A stretch of DNA of 64,000 nt, taken from assembly GCA_009602735.1 (NCBI GenBank), contig WELA01006414.1, positions 1 to 64,000 of the forward strand, written 5' to 3'. The notes beneath the pieces are model-generated. The model was not told the origin of the DNA. It saw nothing but the letters and a program-made list of their open reading frames with translations, and did no database searches. Shown here piece by piece: positions 57,041 to 64,000 of the stretch. The translations under genes were made by a program, and so were the position numbers. Every line of letters begins with the position of its first letter. Position 1 is the first letter of the stretch. The stretch is from Mesotaenium endlicherianum (lineage: Eukaryota > Streptophyta > Zygnematophyceae > Zygnematales > Mesotaeniaceae).

Positions 57041-59073
57041 GACGAAAGTCTCTTACTTCCACATAGGCTTTATGCCTTGAGGTTCTTGGATTCACAGGTG
57101 AGCAAATTGTAGTTTGTAGAAATCACACTCTAAGCAGCTTGACATGCAACGTCAGATTCAGAGGAAATCGCCTTTCAGGCTTTCGCTTAACTTCCACAAG
57201 TCAGCTTACAAAACTCTGAAACTACGTCTATGCTGGCCTGGGTCAAGCTCTTCACTTAACACCGCGCCTTAACAGCTCTTCACTGCCAGGCTGGGCTCAC
57301 TCAGTTCTTCACGGAGAGCTTTATCTGTCAATACTACTCTCTCTCTTCGAGATGCGAATGCGACTTCTGAGAATTTGGAAAACAACACACAACTCACCAT
57401 TTTAAGGCTGCTTCACACACACACTCGTGGCGTTCGACCGGCTCTGTGCTAATCTCCTAGCAGATTCTATTATGCAGTTCTCCTTTCTAACCGTGAGATT
57501 CCCTCTTGGGAACTTCTACAATCCAAACTTATCTATGATACATAGAAGAATCTTCGGTGTCGTCAAAAGCGTGGGGCTTTGGCCCTCCAGTGGCCTTGGG
57601 GACTCCTTCTTCTTCTTCGCTTTCCTTCTGCTTCTTGGCAAAGGTGCGTGCGAGTGAATGACATGTCTCAGGCAAGATTCGTGCCTTTCACAGGCACCAC
57701 ACAGCGTCATCTTTCGAGAATGCCGTGCTTAGTCACACAACTTAGCTGCATGTCGCCTCTGCCTAGCCATGCTCAACTCAAACTCGTAGTCACTCAGCAT
57801 GCATGCACACCTTGTGACTGTCGCGCGTGGCTGCTTAGCTTCTCAGCTGGCAGTCACGCCTAATTGGCTCATGGCTAAGAACTCCAGAGCGGCGTGTACA
57901 AGCAAATGCCACTTGCTCAAGATTCCCAACCGGGCGGCCGTAACCTATCTTGGCATTGCACCCATGTCCTGACTTAATCTGCCAGTCACACAGTACCTGA
58001 CCTGGTACTTGCTGGGCGGCTCATTGCTGATCCCCAGCTCCTAGCCTCGCGGCTGTCTTGTCAAAACCTCCCCCCATCCCTGGGTGGGGCACACTGACAT
58101 TGACCCCTTGCCAGTGGTCTTGACGCCGCCATAACCGCTGACTGCGATGTAATCAGTCAAGTGGTCGGTGAGTCAATGTTGACTTTCAGCACTAGGTGGC
58201 CGTAGCTTGCGCTACGCGTGCGACACCGTCAAACGGATAATAGTCGCGACAATAAGTCACCACAATTCGTCAATATTGAATTTCTTCTCACAAACTCAAG
58301 AATTATTGACAAAAATCGCCAACCAAAATTACTTTGATTCTTTTCGCCAAAAGGCCCCTTCAGATGGAAAGAGTCAGCACCCCATGGGCAGGGACCCACA
58401 CGAACCAGAGAGACGAGCAAGGCTTTGAGAATGCTGACCAGACGTCAAGTTCTGTCATCGTTGGTCAACTATGGGTGAAGCAGACGGCAGCGACACAATT
58501 TCTCCCCGTATATTTTGAATTTTCCAGATTTTTCTGAAGGTGCTGTTAAGACGAGGTAACAGGGGTAAACAGCAAATGACGCGCGGCATCGACGATAATT
58601 CGCCTTCAGTCTAACCAGCTAGGTTGCTCTTATGCATAATCCAGCTGATCCAGCAATTGTCCAGACCTCATTCTGCAAGGCCTTTCGAGGTCTCGTTTGT
58701 TTTTAGTTATTAGTGCCTATTCAGCTGGCTATACTGGAGGCATGTCTGTTGTGTTTGCAACTACACATATTCATGGCATTTGCAAATTTCGTGGCTGCTT
58801 ACCAAACGAAAAACAGTTTTGTGAGGAAAAGGCTAGGAGAAGAGCTTTCGGTTGTTATTCTCACTATAATCTGCGATCACGCGCGCGTCCGCTTTTACCA
58901 GCAAGGTTATTAGAGGTTCATAATGGACGACTGTGTATGAACGAGGTACTGTAATCTGTCCAGGAAATACTGTTCGACTCATGTGAGATTTTCCAGAGTA
59001 AGAATATGGTGCTGGTCATATACTCTGAACAGCGAAGCACCTGCTCAAGAAGAGTTCATGGCAGGATTCTGCG
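57041..59073. other. Unassigned stretch upstream of the HAD-family gene
   Basis: Only short overlapping frames without family features are present. No tRNA, LTR pair or terminal repeat was recognised. The right part probably includes the promoter of the HAD-family gene. An ATG near 59075 followed by a Ser/Leu/Pro/Arg-rich reading (MALLWTFMTSPLVLSRS) could be its plastid transit peptide, but the splice to the next exon is not settled. Confidence 0.35.
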
Positions 59074-59251
59074 CATGGCCTTGCTATGGACTTTCATGAC
59101 GAGCCCACTTGTTCTATCTAGAAGTTTGCCTCCTTTTGCTAATGCTCTTCCTAGAAAGAGCTTGGAACTTTTATCCTGAATTCATATCCTCACTTCTCCA
59201 GTGTTGGCAAGTCTCACTCAAAGAATCATAACTGGTTCGTTTTATCTGCAG

Positions 59252-60043
59252 TGCAGTAGAAGGAATAATGGAAGCCATGAAATATGCTCGATAAGGGCAG
59301 GACCTGGTCCAGGCTTCGGGGACACGAATGGTGGGAGCCATTCAGATGACAAGAATCCCTTCAACTATCTGGCTAGCAGGGGCGAGAAGCTTTTTGCAGA
59401 AGAGGTACTTCTTGTCTGCGTGCACATTTACTCACGGAACTTTCTTGTCTGCTTGCCAATTTGCAGAGATATTTAAAATCAACTATCTCATGCTTACTTA
59501 ATATCAACCATCTCATGCTTAGTTGGAGAAGTCCTGACTGTATGCCCCCTTTCTTACGCTTTAGTTCCTTCATGCCATGGACTTCTGCCAAAGTTTAATG
59601 GAGGTCTCTATTGTTTGTTAACATCATCATCTTCTTTCGAGGTTGGTGTTATGCGGAGGGTAAGGATATGTAACCTTATTATTAGTGTAACTAAGAAGAA
59701 CACCAGTAAGGTTGTGGAAGAGCTGGCTGGGACGTGGATTAGTTTCCTAGACAGCCTCCACTTTGAGATCGTGGAGTACAAGCATGTTGCCAGCCAGTGC
59801 TTGACAGTGACATGAACGTGATGGAAAGGGATGTGTCACCGAAGTCAAATACTCAACCTAGCCTGTAGATGTAGCAGAGACACTCGGCTGCAGCGTCTTG
59901 TGCACAATCACCTTGTTAGTCTGGAAGAAAGAAGCTACAGTGGTAGGGCTGTGGGCGCTTGTTTTTGCCCAGCTTTCGCACCTTCTTGTTCACTCGCAGT
60001 ACATGGCCGCAGGATGTCAGCGTTCAGCGGATTACAAATGAAG
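59252..60043 (+). CDS. Probable 5' exons of the HAD-family gene
   Basis: Two tentative exons: 59252-59404 (acidic, DDKNPFNYLASRGEKLFAEE at its end, GT donor at 59405, phase 0) and 60013-60043 (DVSVQRITNE, AG before and GT after, phase 0 in and phase 1 out). They fit the N-terminal linker between transit peptide and HAD domain in plant proteins of this group. At least one further exon before 60720 is needed to restore phase and was not identified. Confidence 0.4.
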
Positions 60044-60719
60044 GTGACTCCAGCTTTTGTGGTGGTGAGGATGCCATTAGGCTCATGGGGAGGCAGCTGT
60101 CTCATAGGCCTGCAAGCTTTGGAGCACGGGAGGTGAGTGGGGAAGACCTCTATGCAGACGGTGGGTGTGAGTGTGGTGTTGCTCAAGGAGACACGGGTTG
60201 GGAGTGTTGGTGCCATGGGTGTGGGTGGGGGTCTGCAGGTGATAGGAGCGGAACATGGGGAAGGCTTCTCCGGCTACAGGCCCAGGGGGGCCCTCCAAGT
60301 CGACGTTGTAAGTAATGTGGAGGTCACAGGTGATGAGACACTGTGCTGTTGCGCGGCTGCTCTTTGTCCTCTGGTGGAGGAAGGAGCTGCTGATGCTCGT
60401 GTCTGCAAGCTGCAGTCCCTCTGCATGCTTTTGGACTTGCCTGTGGACCCTTCTGTGTTGGACTCTTAGCTGTGAATTTGCAGCACTAAGGTGGTAGGGT
60501 AAGGCGGGGGTAAGGAGAAAGACAGCAGGTTAGTACCTGCCTGAGGGGCAGGTCAAATTGGATAAAGGCCCGACGTGCCTGGAGAATTGCTCGACTACAG
60601 CTAGGGAGAGAGCTACTCTTGCTATCCCCCTTCACAGGCAGCGGCTTGAGAGCTGCACCCTCAGGTAGTTTTCTGATTGAGGGCAAAGGGGTCACCTTCT
60701 GGGGGTGGGGGGAGTGCAG

Positions 60720-63700
60720 GAGTTTTTGAACGACCGCATGCGGAGCAGCGGGCTGCGCCGGATCCGCCATGCCATGAAGCCCGACGAGGCCTTTGGCCTC
60801 ATCTTCTCGTGGGACAACGTCCTGGTAAGGCCGGCAGGCAAGGGCGTGCGCGCGCACGCACGCTTTTGTGCTCTAGTCCTGCAAGCTGTTGCGCTGTCAG
60901 TAGGGCCAGCGAACATGAGGGATGGGCATGCTGGTCTTAGCTGCTGCAGAGAGTGCGTGGTTGCTCGTCTGCAATGCGAGAGTGGAGGAGGGAGGGAGTG
61001 GCCGTAAGCTGAGGCACGTGTGCAGATGGGGGGGGGGCATGGGGGCTCTGATGCAGGCGGACACGCGCGCCATGAGGCTGCATGCGTGGAACCAGCTGGG
61101 CCGCGAGGAGGGTACACCTCATGCACCCCCCCCGCACCTCTCCCCCCCCGTCCTCGTTTACTTGTCAGGCGAAGCTTTTGAAAGAGGTTGTGTCTTTCAC
61201 TGACAGCAGCAGCATCTGCAGAAGAAGGAGAAGAGGAGGTTAGGCGGATGGTGACCTGCATTCTTCTGGACACAGTTTGCACGACAATATCGAGCTTCGG
61301 GGTTGAATCTTGGAGGATCTGAGGGGTTGTTTTTTTTCCCTGGGTCGGGGGGGGCTGGCTATGTGCAGGGCGAGACGTGGAGAAGGACGCGCGGCTGCAG
61401 CGCAGCATGGGCACCATGCCTGTCAGGCTCGCCCTGCGTGAGGTTTGGTTGCGTCCCTTCAGCAGTCCGCCCGGCAACTCTATGTCCCCCCCAGTCTCTC
61501 TGAGCACAAAGTCATGTAGTCCGCGGCAAAGGTCACTTTTGTGCCCTCCTGCGTGCCCTGGGAGGCCATGCATTGAGTTTGGAGGTGAGTGACGGATTGC
61601 TGGAGCCACGATTGCTGGCCCTGGCTTCGGAGCAAGTGGCAGAGAGAGTGAGGCCAATCGTCTCATGTGCTCGCTCCAATGCTGGGACGTGCGATTGTCA
61701 CAAGACTGTTCCAGGAGCTCTGGCTGGGTCCCTTGCATGGCTGCCTGAAGTGAGGCGACAGTGATGGGGGATGCATGAGATCAGTTGAAGTGCTTTTGGA
61801 GGGAAGGCAGGCGTCTTTGTCAAGTGAGAGGGAGGATGAAGAGGAGCCAGGGATTGGTGTGTGGTGCGTTTGAGAGTGCTCCTTGGGGATCCCGCACTTC
61901 CATGAGGGTGCCAGGGCCTGGTCTGCAGGCAGCCAGCCCATCAAGTGTAGATGGAAATGCGTGCAGCACCATCAGCACGGTCCTGCTCGGAAGGAGCACG
62001 CCACGTCCTCTGCGTGTAGGGCTGGGGCTGAGAGTGTGCCTCTCTAGCGGAGCATCGTCGGCTGATGCCCGGTCGGCTGGGGAGGTGGCAGGTGTTTGGG
62101 TGGGTGCTGGCGGAGGACGACGAGAAGCGCTTCATTAAGCGCCTGGCGGAGCTCTACTGCGACCAGCTCTCTCAGGTGCCGTGCTGCCCCCCCCCTCCCC
62201 TCCAGGCCCGCCCTCTCTACCTCCTCCTGTTGCTGAGAAGCCTTTCACTTTCGGTTGTGTCGTTCCGCTGCCGGCTGGATGTCGTTGCTGCTGCACAGAA
62301 GCATGGACAGGAAGCCCTGGGTGCGGCTAGCTTGTGGGTGAGGATGTGGACTGGACTGCATGCAGCAGTGGGCACTCCTTGCTGGCTTTGGGACTTGTGC
62401 CTCTTTCTTTCTCCGTCTGAGTGTGCATTTCTGTTTATGCATGTGTGTGAATGTGCATGCGCGCGTCTGTGGAATGGTAGGATCTGCTCGCATGCTCTCA
62501 CTTTCAGGCTTGTCTCATGGGTGTGGGGAATGGCGGGGGGGGAGTGCAGATACGGGTGCCCATAGAGGGCCTCAGGGAGTGGCTGGAGGCTGTGAGCACG
62601 GCCGGCGTGCCGTGCGCTGTCGCCTCCTCATTGGACAGGCTCACTCTGCTTGCCGCCCTAGACCGCATGGGCCTTCGTTCATTCTTCCAGGTCAGTCCCC
62701 CCTCTCCCTCCCCCTCTCCTTGCAGGTCCATGGGCATGCCAAGAACGAGTCTGGCCTGAAGTGAGATGGCGGGCGTGACGGGTGGTGCTGGGTGGATGGG
62801 GCTGTGGGCGCGTGCAGGCGATAGTGACGGAGGAGGACGGGATGGACTCCATCGCGCATCGCTTCTTGTCGGCTGCTGTCAAGGTCGGCTCGGCGCCCAT
62901 GCGCGCCAGCAAGCCAATCCTCTGAACCCCCCTCAGCCTTGCTCAGCTCCAAAGGGCTCGACTTCTTTTCATTCTCATAACCCTGCACCTTTTGGACTTC
63001 GCAGTGTTCTGTTTCCCTGTTTGCCTTTAAATTTACGTGGCCAATGGACGTCTGTCCCAGCTTCTTATCCACCCTGCAGTGCAAATGCACACACACGTTC
63101 ACACACACGCACACAGGGCGTGACCGGTGTGACGCCTCACTCCTCAGCGGAGACGAGACTTATCCTCCATGCTGACGGTGCGCGCGGGGGGTGGGTCACG
63201 TGAAAGCAGCTTGACCGGCCCCCGTCTAAGTGTGTGGTGTTTGAGGACGACCCCAGCGGCATCACGGCCGCACACAATTGCTCCATGAAGGCCGTGGCGC
63301 TCATTGGCCCCCATCCGGCGTACGCGCTCCCCTTAATCTCGTGTATCTAGTCCTCCAGTGTGCGTTTGTCGGTCTTTGTGAATGTTCTTGAGTTTGTTCC
63401 AACGAGGAGGAAGTGCAGAGCTTTGAAGCCTGGTGTGGGCAAGCACTTTCTCCTTCAGAAGCCTGGTCAGAAGGCCCGTGCTGATAGCCATGTGCATGTG
63501 CTAAGCTGCCTGCTGTTGGCAGCGTCGTCTTTTCCTTAGCATATGAAGGTCATTCTTTTCTAAGGTTTTCTTCCTCTACATCTGGTAGCCTGGTTGTTGG
63601 GGAGGGTGGATTTGGGCCGCATGTCAGTCGTCTTTGGGTCCGACGTCGTTACTGACAAGCAGCTGCTGACTGACGTCTCACATTTTTGGTTGCAGGTACG

Positions 63701-63864
63701 AGCTCCAGCAAGCAGATCTAGCCATTGGGACGTTCAGTGACTTGTCCGTCATCAATCTGCGGCGCCTATTTGCTGCTCGGGGTGTGGAGTTCATGGATCT
63801 GCAGAAGCAGTTGGAGGACAAGAAACCTGTCCAGCGGAGGATCAGGAATGACACGATTTTTTGA
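60720..63864 (+). CDS. HAD-superfamily CbbY/PyrP1-like protein, probably plastidic (eight 3' exons)
   Basis: Exons 60720-60824, 61057-61111, 61369-61442, 62092-62175, 62550-62690, 62818-62883, 63210-63319 and 63696-63864 join in consistent phase with GT-AG introns and end at TGA 63864 after RRIRNDTIF. Landmarks are GLIFSWDNVL (HAD motif I region), ADTRAMRLHAWNQLGREEG, the cap-like helix FIKRLAELYCDQL, GVPCAVASSLDR (motif II), EEDGMDSIAHRFLSAAVK, KCVVFEDDPSGITAAHN (motif IV), and a tail LSVINLRRLFA. From memory the order and wording match the Arabidopsis chloroplast protein PyrP1 (At3g10970), related to the riboflavin-pathway phosphatase PyrP2. Motif I here is S-x-D instead of the catalytic D-x-D, and the GKP lysine motif is missing, so phosphatase activity is doubtful. 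Identification of the group is firm. The function is not. Confidence 0.85.
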
Positions 63865-64000
63865 CCGTGCTCGTGTTGAGGCTGTTCTACGTAGGGAGTG
63901 TACGCTTTGGCAGTGTTCAACCTGTAGCTAGTGCTCAGCCTCATGTAGGAAGCGGCTAGTGCGCCTGCATGCTATCCCTGTGCAGGTGACATGGTAGTGC
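63865..64000 (+). other. 3' flank of the HAD-family gene
   Basis: It probably includes the 3' UTR. A TGTAG occurs at about 63922-63926, but no polyadenylation signal stands out before the window ends. Confidence 0.4.

Noticed and set aside
59959-60469. Overlapping 90-120 residue frames on both strands near 60 kb
   Set aside because: GC-rich intron or UTR sequence of the HAD-family gene. Only 60013-60043 fits splice signals and phase.
60692-61738. A 348-residue minus-strand frame
   Set aside because: It is antisense to four well-supported exons of the HAD-family gene and has low-complexity, Pro/Ser/Arg-rich composition.

Overview
This window is nuclear DNA of an intron-rich eukaryote, most likely an alga of the green lineage. 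The evidence is two GT-AG spliced host genes, one of which encodes a HAD/CbbY-like protein closest (from memory) to the plant chloroplast PyrP1 type, set among chromodomain Ty3/gypsy retrotransposons, a piggyBac transposon and Harbinger-like MITEs. Species cannot be named from the sequence. There is no bacterial-style gene organisation, CRISPR array or rRNA, and no complete tRNA gene was seen.

Layout. 1-7200 is a nest of LTR elements: family A (minus, cut by the window edge) sits in the 3' end of a family B copy, which in turn sits in an older family C element whose polyprotein ends in a PHD finger. 7220-8733 holds two head-to-tail copies of a TTA-flanked MITE with a long perfect hairpin. 9330-13450 is a spliced host gene for a TMEM186-like membrane protein, with an assembly gap in one intron. 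13451-16046 is mostly unassigned. 16047-16775 is a solo LTR of family A.

16915-40498 is one old family B copy (B0). It is spread over 23.6 kb because it was hit by five later insertions: a solo LTR-B (18416-19137), a 4.2-kb piggyBac (20057-24274), a solo LTR-B (25528-26240, minus), a full-length B copy (B1, 27981-36616, minus) and a solo LTR-A (38378-39121, minus). Each insertion has a target duplication that is exact or one base off. 41344-50163 is a whole-looking B copy (B2) with a perfect 5-bp target duplication, and 51184-55514 is a broken B copy (B3). 56735-57040 is an LTR related to family C. From about 59 kb to 63864 lies the host HAD-family gene, with eight clearly phased exons.

The family B elements encode Gag, a Pol with protease, RT, RNase H, integrase and chromodomain, and a third ORF in the position where env would lie. 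That third protein has no signal peptide or membrane segment. It has a coiled-coil start, an unrecognised central domain, an acidic stretch and an SR-rich tail. It is present in every B copy that reaches this far and is the best candidate in the window for something undescribed. Other leads are the PHD-tailed family C element, a second polypurine tract between pol and ORF3 of family B, a TTTAAAA slippery heptamer at the gag-pol junction that was also the piggyBac TTAA target, and a host HAD protein lacking the catalytic nucleophile.
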